A stretch of 64,000 bases of DNA from Chimaeribacter arupi (GTDB lineage: Bacteria > Pseudomonadota > Gammaproteobacteria > Enterobacterales > Enterobacteriaceae), in the NCBI RefSeq assembly GCF_002858805.1, contig NZ_PJZI01000011.1, positions 62,001 through 126,000 on the forward strand. Direction: 5' to 3'. Below are positions 37,948 through 49,121 of the stretch, one piece after another. The stretch's first letter is position 1. The number at the start of each line of letters is the position of its first letter. A program made the translations under genes and the position numbers. The notes beneath the pieces were generated by a model that was given only the letters and a program-made list of their open reading frames with translations, searched no databases and was not told the DNA's origin.

Positions 37948-39882
37948 TTATGATGACTTCCTGACCCGCAGATACCATTCGCACAGCAGACGCACCTGTT
38001 TGCGCGTATACCCTTTCTCCATCATCCGGTCGACAAAGTCATCGTGTTTTTTCTGCTCATCGGTCGAGGTTTTGGCATTGAACGAGATAACCGGCAGTAA
38101 CTCCTCAGTATTCGAGAACATTTTTTTCTCGATAACCGTGCGCAATTTTTCATAGCTGGTCCAGTTCGGGTTGCGGCCGCTGTTGTTGGCGCGGGCGCGC
38201 AGCACAAAATTGACGATCTCATTGCGGAAGTCTTTCGGGTTGCTGATGCCCGCCGGTTTTTCAATTTTCTCCAGTTCGGCATTGAGGGATTCGCGGTCAA
38301 ACAACTGGCCGGTATCCGGGTCACGGTACTCCTGGTCCTGGATCCAGAAATCAGCATAGGTGACATAGCGGTCAAAGATGTTCTGGCCGTACTCAGAGTA
38401 GGACTCCAGGTACGCGGTCTGGATCTCTTTGCCGATGAACTCAGCATATTTCGGGATCAGGTAGCCTTTCAGGTGCTCCAGGTATTTCTCGGACTGATCC
38501 TGCGGGAACTGCTCGCGTTCGATCTGCTGCTCCAGCACATAGAACAGGTGCACCGGGTTGGCCGCCACTTCCGCATGGTCAAAGTTGAAGACCCGCGAAA
38601 GGATCTTAAAGGCGAAACGGGTCGAGAGGCCGTTCATCCCTTCATCCACCCCGGCGTAGTCGCGGTACTCCTGGTACGACTTGGCTTTGGGATCGGTGTC
38701 TTTCAGGCTTTCGCCGTCATAGACACGCATTTTGGAGTAGAGGCTGGAGTTTTCCGGCTCTTTCAGGCGCGACAGGATCGAGAAGCGTGCCAGCGTCTCC
38801 AGGGTGCCCGGCGCGCACGGCGCGTGGGTCAGCTCACTGTGGTTAAGCAGCTTGTCGTAGATTTTGATCTCTTCCGAGACGCGCAGGCAGTAGGGCACCT
38901 TAACGATATAGACGCGGTCGAGGAAGGCTTCGTTGTTCTTGTTGTTGCGGAACTGTACCCACTCCGATTCGTTGGAGTGCGCCAGGATAATGCCGTTGAA
39001 CGGCAGGGCGGAGATCCCCTCCGTACCGTTGTAGTTCCCTTCCTGGGTGGCGGTCAGCAACGGGTGCAGCACCTTGATCGGGGCCTTGAACATCTCCACG
39101 AACTCCATGATGCCCTGGTTGGCACGGCAGAGCGCACCGGAATAGCCATAGGCATCAGGGTCGTTCTGGGCGTGGTTTTCCAGTTTGCGGATGTCCACTT
39201 TCCCCACCAGCGCGGAAATGTCCTGGTTGTTCTCATCGCCCGGTTCCGTCTTGGCGATGGCGATCTGCTCCAGAATGGACGGCCAGACTTTTACCACCTT
39301 GAATTTGGTGATGTCACCGCCAAACTCATGCAGGCGCTTCGCGGCCCACGGCGACATGATGGTGCCGAGGTAGCGGGTCGGGATGTTGTACTCTTTTTCC
39401 AGAATATTGGCATCTTCCTGTGGGTTAAACAGACACAGGGGATGGTCGTTGACCGGGCTGCGCTCGCCATTGGCACTGAGCGCATAAATAGGAACCCGTT
39501 GCATCAACGCTTTCAGACGCTCAGCCAGTGACGATTTACCGCCACCCACCGGCCCCAATAAGTAGAGGATCTGTTTTTTCTCTTCCAGACCCTGTGCGGC
39601 GTGTTTGAGGTAAGAAACGATTTGCTCAATCGCCTCTTCCATTCCGTAGAACTCTTCAAACGCCGGGTATCGCGCAATCACACGGTTGGAGAACAGGCGG
39701 GATAAGCGTGACTCAAGCGCGGTGTCTACCATGACTGGTTCACCGATGGCCATGAGCAGGCGTTCCGCCGCGTTGGCATAAGCACTGCGATCTTGCCGGC
39801 AAATGGTAAGAAATTCCTGCAGTGTGAACTCTTCGTCCTTGGCAGCTTCATAGCGCTGACGGTAGTGGTCAAATATGTTCAT
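37948..39882 (-). CDS. yeaG: PrkA-type serine protein kinase YeaG
   Basis: A 644-residue AAA+-like protein kinase of the PrkA family, identical in length to E. coli YeaG. It is involved in adaptation to sustained nitrogen starvation and stationary phase. The N-terminal AAA domain has Walker A GPVGGGKSS (110-118). The C-terminal PrkA kinase-like part includes NPVHLFYVLEQQIERE and the end RKQVRLLCEWYLRVRKSS. It heads the yeaG-yeaH operon with a long AT-rich leader. In E. coli transcription uses RpoS and RpoN; no clear sigma54 -24/-12 pair was found here. Confidence 0.97.
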   Translation of the reverse strand: MNIFDHYRQRYEAAKDEEFTLQEFLTICRQDRSAYANAAERLLMAIGEPVMVDTALESRLSRLFSNRVIARYPAFEEFYGMEEAIEQIVSYLKHAAQGLEEKKQILYLLGPVGGGKSSLAERLKALMQRVPIYALSANGERSPVNDHPLCLFNPQEDANILEKEYNIPTRYLGTIMSPWAAKRLHEFGGDITKFKVVKVWPSILEQIAIAKTEPGDENNQDISALVGKVDIRKLENHAQNDPDAYGYSGALCRANQGIMEFVEMFKAPIKVLHPLLTATQEGNYNGTEGISALPFNGIILAHSNESEWVQFRNNKNNEAFLDRVYIVKVPYCLRVSEEIKIYDKLLNHSELTHAPCAPGTLETLARFSILSRLKEPENSSLYSKMRVYDGESLKDTDPKAKSYQEYRDYAGVDEGMNGLSTRFAFKILSRVFNFDHAEVAANPVHLFYVLEQQIEREQFPQDQSEKYLEHLKGYLIPKYAEFIGKEIQTAYLESYSEYGQNIFDRYVTYADFWIQDQEYRDPDTGQLFDRESLNAELEKIEKPAGISNPKDFRNEIVNFVLRARANNSGRNPNWTSYEKLRTVIEKKMFSNTEELLPVISFNAKTSTDEQKKHDDFVDRMMEKGYTRKQVRLLCEWYLRVRKSS

Positions 39883-40491
39883 AGCGATGCCCGTCCTGTT
39901 GTTTTGGTTGGGAACAAAAATTAAGAGCTTCTCTTTTTTGAGTAAAATAATGAAACTCTTACCTTATTGTTATGGACGGCTATCGGCTAAAGAGCAAGTG
40001 GCTTTTCTGGCGATAAAGTAGGCGTGTTGCCGATTAAATCAGCAAAAAATGGTCAATAAAGCTGCAATGTGGCAGGGTTTCAGAGAATAGCTCCGTAATA
40101 TCATCCTTATTTATGGAAATACGCTGACCAATCGAAAGATTTTTTCCTACGTAAATTTTTCCCCGGACACCAGTTTAGCGGCCTCCATCACACCCGGTTT
40201 GCAGTGCTTCCGTTTAGGATTCTTCTTAGGCCCGCGTTCCGCTTATCCGGGCCAAGCCAAGCGGCACAAGGGCTTCAGGCATACCGCGTTCTGCGGATGA
40301 CCGGTTTACCGGCAGGGTGCAGGCTATAACAGCCGGGTGACAACCTGATGACACCGTTTTTACTGCTTTTTTGCACCGGCCCATCACGTTTTTTTAGTAA
40401 AGGGTGCCGTGAAGGGCATCCTCTGTTCGCACACTCATTCAGTTTGGCTTAAAATCCTCAAGGATTTATTGATAACATTAATGGATGAAGT
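39883..40491. other. Divergent region yeaG / mipA
   Basis: About 610 bases without a protein gene. The yeaG side (39900-40150) is markedly AT-rich and likely carries its promoter and a long untranslated leader. The mipA side contains a possible sigma70 region near 40445-40475. No terminator-bounded small RNA is evident. Confidence 0.45.
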
Positions 40492-41238
40492 GTGAAAATT
40501 ACTCGTTTAGCCTTGTTACCCCTGATGACCGGCCTCTTGTGCAGCCAGATGGCGACCGCCGGTACTTTCTCCCTCGGTGCCGGTGCGCTGGTCAGCCCTG
40601 ATCCTTACCGCAGTGAACAGGACCGCGTAACCCCGGTGCCGGTAATCAACTACGAGGGAGAGAATTTCTTCTTCCGCAGCCTGATGGCCGGTTACTACCT
40701 GTGGAAAGATGATACCCACCAGCTCAGTGTCAACGCCTTCTACTCGCCGCTGCATTTCTCCCCGGATGACAGCGACAATGAAGAGATGGAGCGTTTGAAC
40801 AAGCGCCGCAGCACCGTGATGGCCGGACTCGGCTACACCTACAACGCGCAGTGGGGCAGCATCCGTACCCTGTTCTCCGGCGATGTGCTGGACAACAGCA
40901 ACGGCCTGGTAGGGGACGTCGCGTACCTCTACCGCCTCAAGCAGGACAACTGGAGCCTGACCCCAGGCGTAGGCGTGACCTGGAACAGCAAAAACCAGAA
41001 CCGTTACTACTACGGCGTCAGCAATGCGGAAGCCCGCCGCAGCGGGCTGGACAGCTACCACCCGGATGACAGTTTCGCCCCGTATGCTGAACTCTCTGCC
41101 AACTATCAGTTCGCGCCGCAGTGGAATGCCTTTGCGATGGCGCGCTATGTGCGCCTGGCAGACGAAGTCAAAAACAGCCCGATGGTGGATAAATCCTGGA
41201 CCGGCGTGCTCTGGGCAGGGGCCACTTACACCTTCTGA
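40492..41238 (+). CDS. mipA: MltA-interacting outer-membrane protein MipA
   Basis: A 248-residue outer-membrane protein that in E. coli scaffolds the lytic transglycosylase MltA with PBP1B. It uses a GTG start (MKITRL) after ggatgaag. The signal peptide ends MATA before GTFSLGAG. Strands match E. coli MipA: PVPVINYEGENFFFR, LDNSNGLVGDVAYLYR, YYYGVSNAEARRSGL and PMVDKSWTGVLWAGATYTF with the terminal Phe. The position beside yeaE, yeaD and gapA follows E. coli gene order. Confidence 0.94.
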   Translation: MKITRLALLPLMTGLLCSQMATAGTFSLGAGALVSPDPYRSEQDRVTPVPVINYEGENFFFRSLMAGYYLWKDDTHQLSVNAFYSPLHFSPDDSDNEEMERLNKRRSTVMAGLGYTYNAQWGSIRTLFSGDVLDNSNGLVGDVAYLYRLKQDNWSLTPGVGVTWNSKNQNRYYYGVSNAEARRSGLDSYHPDDSFAPYAELSANYQFAPQWNAFAMARYVRLADEVKNSPMVDKSWTGVLWAGATYTF

Positions 41239-41362
41239 TGCAGGACGGCATCCTCAGCAGCACAGCAAACGGGGCGCAGGCCCCGTTTTTTATTGCTACG
41301 CTTCACCTTTTATCGGCCGCAGGCGGTGGCCGGGCAACTACGCTGAACATGGAGAAGAGGCT

Positions 41363-42214
41363 ATGGCAGAGCACGTGTTATTCCCGGACGGCACCCGCGT
41401 CCCGGCTATCGGGCAGGGCACCTGGTATATGGGCGAAGACCCGGCGCAACGTGCCGCCGAGGTCCGCGCCCTGCAACAGGGGCTGGATGCCGGCATGACG
41501 CTGATTGATACTGCGGAAATGTACGCCGACGGCGGGGCAGAGCAGGTGGTGGGCGAGGCCATCGCCGGGCGGCGCAACCAGGTGTTTCTGGTGTCGAAAG
41601 TCTACCCGCACCACGCGGGCGGCAAAAAAGCGGTCACTGCCTGTGAAAACAGCCTGAAACGGCTGGGCACGGAGCAGATCGATCTCTACCTGTTGCACTG
41701 GCGCGGCGGCTTTGGGCTGGATGAGACCATTGAGGCGATGGAAACCCTGCAACGCAGCGGCAAAATTGCGCGCTGGGGCGTCTCTAATCTCGATACCGCC
41801 GACATGGAGGAGTTATGGCAACTGCCGGGCGGCGACCAGTGCCAGACCAATCAGGTGCTTTACCATGCGGCCTCACGCGGGATTGAATATGACCTGCTGC
41901 CGTGGTGCCGGGCGCACGCCCTGCCGGTGATGGCGTACTGCCCGCTGGCCCAGGCCGGAAAACTGCGGCATCACCTGCTCGACGACAGCACTGTCGCCCG
42001 GCTGGCCGCTGAACATGGCGTCAGCAATGCGGAGATTGCGCTGGCATGGGTGACCCGCAGCGGCGGGGTGATTGCGATTCCCAAAGCGGTGCATCCGCAG
42101 CATGTGGCGCAGAATGCGCGCGCATTGACGCTGACGCTCTCGCCGGATGACCTGGCGGCGCTCGATCAGGCGTTTCCGCCGCCGTCGCGCAAACAGCCTT
42201 TGGATATCGTGTGA
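41363..42214 (+). CDS. yeaE: Aldo/keto reductase YeaE
   Basis: A 283-residue NADPH-dependent TIM-barrel reductase; E. coli YeaE (AKR-type) reduces methylglyoxal. Catalytic residues are visible: Asp and Tyr in LIDTAEMYADGG, Lys in FLVSKVYPHH and His in LYLLHWRG. The C-terminal cofactor loop IAIPKAVHPQHV binds the 2'-phosphate of NADPH. The ATG at 41363 (agaagaggct upstream) matches the E. coli start; longer in-frame extensions overlap mipA. A strong terminator follows at once. Confidence 0.94.
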   Translation: MAEHVLFPDGTRVPAIGQGTWYMGEDPAQRAAEVRALQQGLDAGMTLIDTAEMYADGGAEQVVGEAIAGRRNQVFLVSKVYPHHAGGKKAVTACENSLKRLGTEQIDLYLLHWRGGFGLDETIEAMETLQRSGKIARWGVSNLDTADMEELWQLPGGDQCQTNQVLYHAASRGIEYDLLPWCRAHALPVMAYCPLAQAGKLRHHLLDDSTVARLAAEHGVSNAEIALAWVTRSGGVIAIPKAVHPQHVAQNARALTLTLSPDDLAALDQAFPPPSRKQPLDIV

Positions 42215-42217
42215 CAT

Positions 42218-42246
42218 AAAAAAGGAGCCGGGCGGCTCCTTTTTTC
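42218..42246. terminator. Bidirectional terminator between yeaE and yeaD
   Basis: Stem aaaaaaggagccg/cggctcctttttt, close after the yeaE stop and 31 bases from the end of yeaD on the other strand. Confidence 0.9.
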
Positions 42247-42276
42247 AGACGGGTGTAAGGCTTATCAATAACGCCA

Positions 42277-43158
42277 TTACGCCTGATTCAGGGCGCGTAC
42301 CCGCAGCGTGGTGGCAAGGCGTGCCGGTGCACCCGGTTTGCTGACCTGCGGCGTGCTGACGCAGCCGGTTTCAACACAAACCATGGTTTTATAGCCGTCA
42401 TCCGTCATGTCACCCATGCTGGTGGAGAGCGCCACACCGGGGTTCCAGGCGATCACATCGCTGTGGTGATGGTGCTCAACCTCAATCTCACGGTTCAGGG
42501 TCGGGTCAACAATGGTGCTGACCGCCTGTGGCTGGGTATAGACGCGGTCAGTACGGCCGGTAAACACCAACTCGCCCTGATGCTCGCCTTTTGCGCCATC
42601 CAGCACTTTATCCACGTAGTGGCTGCCCAACCCGCGCACCGCCACGGTGTCGATGTCACCGATCTGGAAGTAGCTGTGCAGGGCGGCGGTGGTGGTGAAA
42701 TCACCGGTGGACTCCAGCTCAATATGGCACTCCACGCCCAGCGTGAAGCGCGCCACCAGGGTAAAGGCGTGCGGCCAGAGCGCCTGGGTTTGTGGGTTAT
42801 CCGTCAGGGTAAAGGTCAGCGTCACGCCTTCGTCATTTTCAGTGTGGCCGCTCAATTCCCACGGAATATTGCGCGCAAAACCATGCGACGGCGTACCCGC
42901 CGGGCCGAACCACGGCCAGCAGATCGGCACCCCCCCGCGGATGGCGGTGCCTGGGTCATACGCGGTGTTGCCGCTGAGCCAGATGACCGGCTGTTCCCCG
43001 GCAGGCTGCCACGCCAGCAGGTGTGCGCCCTGCAGGGTAATGGCGGCACGGCAGGCCGGGTGATCCACCACAATGACCGGTAACTGGCCAATCTGGCGTT
43101 CGCTGAGGGTAGGGGTAATCTGTTGTGTCACGGGAAGGGTAAAAATATTCTCATTCAT
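42277..43158 (-). CDS. yeaD: Glucose-6-phosphate 1-epimerase YeaD
   Basis: A 293-residue aldose-1-epimerase-like beta-sandwich enzyme that interconverts alpha and beta glucose-6-phosphate. Family text is clear: QGAHLLAWQPAGEQPVIWLS, GGVPICWPWFGP (substrate loop) and SYFQIGDIDTVAVRGL. The conserved catalytic His (SHGFARN) and Glu (VCVETGC) are present. It lies just downstream of gapA on the same strand with a terminator between, in the same order as E. coli. Confidence 0.94.
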   Translation of the reverse strand: MNENIFTLPVTQQITPTLSERQIGQLPVIVVDHPACRAAITLQGAHLLAWQPAGEQPVIWLSGNTAYDPGTAIRGGVPICWPWFGPAGTPSHGFARNIPWELSGHTENDEGVTLTFTLTDNPQTQALWPHAFTLVARFTLGVECHIELESTGDFTTTAALHSYFQIGDIDTVAVRGLGSHYVDKVLDGAKGEHQGELVFTGRTDRVYTQPQAVSTIVDPTLNREIEVEHHHHSDVIAWNPGVALSTSMGDMTDDGYKTMVCVETGCVSTPQVSKPGAPARLATTLRVRALNQA

Positions 43159-43210
43159 GATCGTGGCCTTCTTAACAGGAAAATGCCCGGTGTGGAAACT
43201 GCACCCAATA

Positions 43211-43236
43211 AAAAAGGCGACTCAGCGTCGCCTTTT
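43211..43236 (-). terminator. Rho-independent terminator of gapA
   Basis: Stem aaaaggcgac/gtcgcctttt with a 5-base loop, 23 bases after the gapA stop on the minus strand. Confidence 0.85.
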
Positions 43237-43258
43237 CTTACTCTGCTCTGATGCGCAC

Positions 43259-44595
<1,337 letters not shown>

Positions 44596-45015
44596 ATGAC
44601 CATGACGAAAGAGATTGAACGCGCAGAAAATCCTGTACAACTCAACGAGATACAGCGCTACGTCACCCAGGAGCGCGGCACCGAGGCCCCTTACACCGGT
44701 AAATTGCTGCACAATAAACGCGAAGGGATTTACCACTGCCTGTGCTGTAATGCCCCGCTGTTTTACTCCGATTCCAAATATGATTCCGGTTGTGGCTGGC
44801 CGAGTTTTTACGAGCCGGTGCGGGATGATTCAATAAAATATATTGATGATTACTCCCACAATATGCACCGGATAGAAATCCGTTGTGCGCAGTGTGATGC
44901 CCACCTCGGCCACGTTTTTCCGGACGGCCCGCAACCCACCGGTGAGCGCTATTGTGTCAATTCTGCCTCACTCAGCTTTATTGACGGTGAAAACGGCGAA
45001 AAAACCGCAGGTTAA
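44596..45015 (+). CDS. msrB: Peptide methionine-(R)-sulfoxide reductase MsrB
   Basis: Repairs oxidised methionine (R isomer) in proteins. The 139-residue product has the structural zinc cysteines Cys48/Cys51 (HCLCCNAP) and Cys97/Cys100 (RCAQCDAH), and the catalytic Cys120 in [22 protein letters not shown] and [12 protein letters not shown] are diagnostic. Two in-frame ATGs (44596, 44602) are possible; the first is used here. It is divergent from gapA and followed by yeaC, as in E. coli. Confidence 0.96.
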   Translation: MTMTKEIERAENPVQLNEIQRYVTQERGTEAPYTGKLLHNKREGIYHCLCCNAPLFYSDSKYDSGCGWPSFYEPVRDDSIKYIDDYSHNMHRIEIRCAQCDAHLGHVFPDGPQPTGERYCVNSASLSFIDGENGEKTAG

Positions 45016-45085
45016 TTGATAAATTGCGGTTATAGAATCGATTCAGCAAATTATTCATTGGCGCAGCAAAAAGAGGAATAATCCT

Positions 45086-45361
45086 GTGGAAATAGATGAG
45101 CTGATCGCGGTAATGACCCCGGAAATTTACCAGCGTCTGCAGCAGGCGGTGGAGACCGGCAAATGGCCGGACGGCGTGGCCCTGACCGAGGCACAAAAAG
45201 CGCACAGTTTACAGGCAGTCATGCTCTATCAGGCGCGTCACAACCATGACGCCCAGCATATGACCATCAATACCCAGGGCCAGATGGTGATGAAAAGCAA
45301 GCAGGAGCTGAAGCAGGAATTCGGCATTACCTCGCCGCTGGTGACCCTGAAGCCGCAGTAA
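45086..45361 (+). CDS. yeaC: DUF1315 protein YeaC
   Basis: A 91-residue soluble protein of unknown function, matching E. coli YeaC: TPEIYQRLQQAVETGKWPDG, LTEAQKAHSLQAVMLYQARHN and TQGQMVMKSKQELKQEFGI. Translation starts at GTG (45086), 9 bases after aagagga. It lies 70 bases after msrB and is probably co-transcribed. A bidirectional terminator separates it from the converging pncA. Confidence 0.93.
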   Translation: MEIDELIAVMTPEIYQRLQQAVETGKWPDGVALTEAQKAHSLQAVMLYQARHNHDAQHMTINTQGQMVMKSKQELKQEFGITSPLVTLKPQ

Positions 45362-45390
45362 TCTGTGGGTTGCTGAAGCAGGCTGACATA

Positions 45391-45423
45391 AAAAAAGCGC
45401 GACCGGAAAGGGCGCGCTTTTTT
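45391..45423. terminator. Bidirectional terminator between yeaC and pncA
   Basis: Stem aaaaaagcgcg/cgcgctttttt with flanking A/U runs, between converging genes. Confidence 0.88.
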
Positions 45424-45441
45424 ATTGCGTCCGGCAGTGGC

Positions 45442-46080
45442 TCAGTGTGCGCCCATTTCAAAGGTCTTCAGGGCGATCAGGTGTGCGCCATGCTGCTGCA
45501 TCTCTTCAAACGCAGCCAGGCTGTCATCTTCCTGCAAATTCACCCCGCGGCACCCGTCGGTGATCACTGACGTGGTATAGCCCAGCGCCAGCGCATCCAG
45601 CACGCTGTATTTCACGCAGTAGTCCGTGGCCAGCCCCATCACCACCAGCGTGGTGATGCCGCGCCCTTTCAGCCAGCTGTCGAGCTCCGTCTCAGTGCGG
45701 CGGCCGTTATCAAAGAAGGCGCTGTAGCTGTCAACGTCCGGGTTTTGCCCTTTGCGGAACACCTCATCAATGCCGTCCTGCGCCAGATCCGGGTGGAATG
45801 CGGCGCCCGGCTGCTCCTGCACACAGTGCACCGGCCACCACACCTGCGGCAGGCCGTTCAGTTCGCCCAGCGTGCCCGGCGCCTGGCCGGAATTCACGGC
45901 AAAACTGCGGTGGGCGGCGGGGTGCCAGTCCTGGCTCGCGACGACCGGCCAGCCGCGGCGGCGGCACACGGCGATCGCCTGATTGGCCACGGCGATCACC
46001 TGATCGCCTTCCTGGACGGCCAGCGCGCCACCGGGGCAGAAGTCATTTTGTAAGTCAATCAGTAACAGGGCGGTACTCAT
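45442..46080 (-). CDS. pncA: Nicotinamidase
   Basis: Hydrolyses nicotinamide to nicotinate for NAD salvage; 212 residues. The catalytic triad is visible: Asp9 (LIDLQNDF), Lys110 (VFRKGQNP) and Cys155 (ATDYCVKY). The metal site is Asp51/His53/His57 (SQDWHPAAH). The start at 46080 follows aaggagagccc; an in-frame codon eight residues upstream is unlikely. It lies 66 bases downstream of ansA in the same orientation, the E. coli ansA-pncA order. nadE, elsewhere in the window, completes the same NAD pathway. Confidence 0.96.
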   Translation of the reverse strand: MSTALLLIDLQNDFCPGGALAVQEGDQVIAVANQAIAVCRRRGWPVVASQDWHPAAHRSFAVNSGQAPGTLGELNGLPQVWWPVHCVQEQPGAAFHPDLAQDGIDEVFRKGQNPDVDSYSAFFDNGRRTETELDSWLKGRGITTLVVMGLATDYCVKYSVLDALALGYTTSVITDGCRGVNLQEDDSLAAFEEMQQHGAHLIALKTFEMGAH

Positions 46081-46146
46081 GGGCTCTCCTTGATGATTCA
46101 GCACAGCGGAAAGGGGCCGGGGCAGCCTCTGCCCCGGTAACAGGGG

Positions 46147-47163
46147 TTACGGCATATCGGTGAGTTCACCGCGCAGGTTCTGTTGCATCTGCACGCGGAT
46201 TTCATCGGCAGAAAGCGACAGGCTCAGCAGGAAGTGCAGCTTGGTCAGCGCCGCCTCCACCGTCATGTCAAAGCCGCTGATCACCCCGGCGTGGGCCAGC
46301 GCGTTGCCGGTGGCGTAGCCGCCCATATCGACCCGGCCGGAGATGCACTGGGTCAGGTTGACCACCACAATACCGCGCTCAGACGCCTGGCGCAGCGCTT
46401 CCAGCAGGGCCGGTTTCTGCGGTGCGTTGCCGACGCCGTAAGAGCGCAGGATCAGCGCTTTCACTGGCTGGCGCAGGAAGTTGCCGACCACCTCGCCGGA
46501 AATGCCGGGGTAGAGGGTCAGCACGCCCACCGGTTGCGGCGTGATGCGGTGGACCACCAGCGGGGCGGTCGGCACCGGCAGTGACGGCGTCGGCAAACGG
46601 CGGATATGGATGCCCGCTTCCAGCAGCGGCGGCAGGTTCGGCGAGGCGAAGGCGTCAAAGCCGTCAGCATGGGCTTTGGTGCTGCGGTTGCCGCGGTAGA
46701 GCTTGTTATTGAAGAACAGGCAGACCTCTTTGACCGGGTAGTTGGCGGCCAGATAGAGCGAGTTCAGCAGGTTGGGCTGGCCGTCAGAGCGCAGCGCTTC
46801 CAGCGGGATCTGCGAACCGGTGACAATCACCGGCTTGTCCAGGTTCTCCAGCATAAATGAGAGCGCGGAGGCGGTGAACGCCATGGTGTCGGTGCCGTGC
46901 AGGATCACGAAGCCGTCATACTCATCGTAATGGGCGCGGATGTCATCGGCGATATGCTGCCAGTCTTCCGGCGTCATGTCGGAGGAGTCCATCAGCGGCG
47001 CATACTCCTGGATGGTGAAATCCGGCATTTCCGGGCGGTGGAACTCCGGCATCGCGGCCAGCAGCCGTTGCAGGTGGCCGGAGACCGGGATATAGCCCTG
47101 TTCAGAGCGCTGCATACCAATGGTGCCGCCGGTATAGGCGACGTAAATCGATTTTTTATTCAT
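46147..47163 (-). CDS. ansA: L-asparaginase I (cytoplasmic)
   Basis: Hydrolyses asparagine to aspartate and ammonia in the cytoplasm. The 338-residue product starts MNKKSIYVAYTGGTIGMQ, carrying the nucleophilic threonine (Thr14) in TGGTIG. The second catalytic motif VILHGTDTMAFTASAL follows, and TQCISGRVDMGGYATGN is near the C-terminus. There is no signal peptide, which separates it from periplasmic AnsB. It probably forms an operon with pncA. Confidence 0.96.
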   Translation of the reverse strand: MNKKSIYVAYTGGTIGMQRSEQGYIPVSGHLQRLLAAMPEFHRPEMPDFTIQEYAPLMDSSDMTPEDWQHIADDIRAHYDEYDGFVILHGTDTMAFTASALSFMLENLDKPVIVTGSQIPLEALRSDGQPNLLNSLYLAANYPVKEVCLFFNNKLYRGNRSTKAHADGFDAFASPNLPPLLEAGIHIRRLPTPSLPVPTAPLVVHRITPQPVGVLTLYPGISGEVVGNFLRQPVKALILRSYGVGNAPQKPALLEALRQASERGIVVVNLTQCISGRVDMGGYATGNALAHAGVISGFDMTVEAALTKLHFLLSLSLSADEIRVQMQQNLRGELTDMP

Positions 47164-47264
47164 AGGGCAATCTTTATTACGCTTACGGGAATGAACCCAA
47201 GTATAGGGAACCGGGCTGCGAAAAAAAGCCCGGTTGCCCGGGCTTATGCAGCAGGAAAACGCCG

Positions 47265-49121
47265 CTATTTCACCTCACCGCAGGTCAGGCAGAGCGCATA
47301 GCGGTTTTGCGGGTCGTTCAGGGTGCCGAACAGGCCCGGCTGATCTTTCATCGACTCGGCCAGCCGGGTCAGTGGGGCGGGCACCCATGCCTGCAACGCC
47401 TGCGGCAACGCCGCCTGCACCGAGGCACTCATCTGGGAGAACAGCAGATCGCTGACGCTGGGGTCTTCCACAAACCAGTTAAGCTGCCAGGCCGGCAGTT
47501 TCGCCAGCTCCGCCGCTTTCTTCACCGCGTCATCGAAATCACCCAGCTCGTCCACCAGCCCGTTGCTTTTGGCATCCAGGCCGAGCCAGACATGGCCCTG
47601 GGCTATCTGGTCAATCTGCTCCGGGGTTTTGTGGCGTGACTGCGCCACCAGGCCCAGGAAGGTGCGGTAACCGTTCTCAATGTTCAGCTGCATCATCTGC
47701 GCGAACTCCGGCGGCAGCGCCTTGGTCACTGCCAGATCGGCCAGCGGGGAGGTCGCCACGCCGTCGGTGTGCACGCCGATGCTGTCCAGCGAGTTCTCAT
47801 AAGTGTTCACCACGCCGAAGATGCCGATGGAGCCGGTCAGGGTGCTGGGGCTTGCCACAATGTAGTTGGCCGGGGTGGAGATCCAGTAACCGCCGGAGGC
47901 TGCCATGCCGCCCATCGATACCACTACCGGTTTGCCGGCTGCGCGTACGGCGGCCAGCTCCTCGCGGATCACCTCAGAGGCGCTGACGCTGCCGCCGGGG
48001 CTGTTAACCCGCAGCACCACGGCTTTGATCTTCGGATCGAGGCGCGCCTGGCGGATCTGCGCCGCCGTGGTGTCACCGCCGACCGAACCCGGCTCTTCCG
48101 GGCCGTCGATGATGGCACCGTTGGCGAAGATCACCGCAATCTGCGGGTTCTGGTTGGTGGGTTTGGCGGCCGGTTCGTAGTCATAGATGCTGACGGAGTT
48201 GAAATCGTTGTCCTGCTTGTTCCAGCCGAACGCCTTGCTCAGCTCCGCTTCCACCTGCGGGCGTGAGGCCAGTGCATCCACCAGTTTGTTTTTCAGCGCG
48301 TATTCGGCGGTGTCACCGTTCACGGCCTGCAACCCCTGCAACACCCCTGGTGCGCCGGGGAACAGCTGTTCCGGCGTCAGGCGGCGGTTGGCGGCCACGG
48401 TGCTCAGGTAGTTCTGCCACAGCCCGCCGACCCAGCGGCTGTCCGCCTCGCGCGCGGCAGGGGACATATCATCGCGGATCATCGGTTCCACGGCAGACTT
48501 ATAGGTGCCGACGCGGAAGATATGGGTAGAGACCTTCAGCTTCTCCAGCAGCGTCTTATAGTAGAGCGTATTGGTGGCAAAGCCGTGCAGATCCACCGTG
48601 CCTTGCGGCGAGAGGAAAATTTTGGTGGCGTAGCTCGCCAGGTAGTACTGGATCTGGTTATAGCTGTCGCCCACGGCGTAGATCGGCTTCCCGGCGTCAC
48701 GGAACTCCTGCAACGCTTTGCCGATGTAGTTCAGTGAGGTCTGGTCGGTGCCGGTGAAATCATTCAGCGACAGCACGATGCCGGTGATGTTGGGGTCACT
48801 TTTGGCGCGGCGCAGCGTCTCCACCAGGTCAAACAGCGAGTTCTCCTGCAAACGGCTGCTGTTTGAACCGAGCAGTTCGCGCCCCCACTGGCGCAGCTTG
48901 TTGTTCACGGACGGCTTGTCCACCACCGTGCCGCTGAGGTCAACCAGCAGCGCGCCTTTGGCGGCGGTCTCTGCCGGTTTCGGCTGGAGCTGGAAGTAGA
49001 TGCCCACTGCGACCACGATCAGCAGGATCAGGAACAGGTTCAGAATACATTCCCGGATAAAATTGAGCAGGCGCCAGGTCCACCGGAACAAACCGGCGAT
49101 AATTCGCCACAATGTGCGCAT
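47265..49121 (-). CDS. sppA: Signal peptide peptidase SppA (protease IV)
   Basis: Inner-membrane S49 serine protease degrading cleaved signal peptides. The 618-residue product equals E. coli SppA in length. It has an N-terminal membrane anchor (about 25-45, LNLFLILLIVVAVGIYF) and tandem S49 domains. The general-base lysine near residue 208 lies in GTYKSAVEP, in the N-terminal domain. The nucleophile Ser409 lies in MAASGGYW, in the C-terminal domain. The gene is divergent from ydjA, as in E. coli, with 172 bases between. Confidence 0.96.
   Translation of the reverse strand: MRTLWRIIAGLFRWTWRLLNFIRECILNLFLILLIVVAVGIYFQLQPKPAETAAKGALLVDLSGTVVDKPSVNNKLRQWGRELLGSNSSRLQENSLFDLVETLRRAKSDPNITGIVLSLNDFTGTDQTSLNYIGKALQEFRDAGKPIYAVGDSYNQIQYYLASYATKIFLSPQGTVDLHGFATNTLYYKTLLEKLKVSTHIFRVGTYKSAVEPMIRDDMSPAAREADSRWVGGLWQNYLSTVAANRRLTPEQLFPGAPGVLQGLQAVNGDTAEYALKNKLVDALASRPQVEAELSKAFGWNKQDNDFNSVSIYDYEPAAKPTNQNPQIAVIFANGAIIDGPEEPGSVGGDTTAAQIRQARLDPKIKAVVLRVNSPGGSVSASEVIREELAAVRAAGKPVVVSMGGMAASGGYWISTPANYIVASPSTLTGSIGIFGVVNTYENSLDSIGVHTDGVATSPLADLAVTKALPPEFAQMMQLNIENGYRTFLGLVAQSRHKTPEQIDQIAQGHVWLGLDAKSNGLVDELGDFDDAVKKAAELAKLPAWQLNWFVEDPSVSDLLFSQMSASVQAALPQALQAWVPAPLTRLAESMKDQPGLFGTLNDPQNRYALCLTCGEVK

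Noticed and set aside
40060-40090. tgcaatgtggcag as a sigma54 -24/-12 element for yeaG
   Set aside because: Spacing between the GC and GG dinucleotides is wrong for a RpoN promoter.
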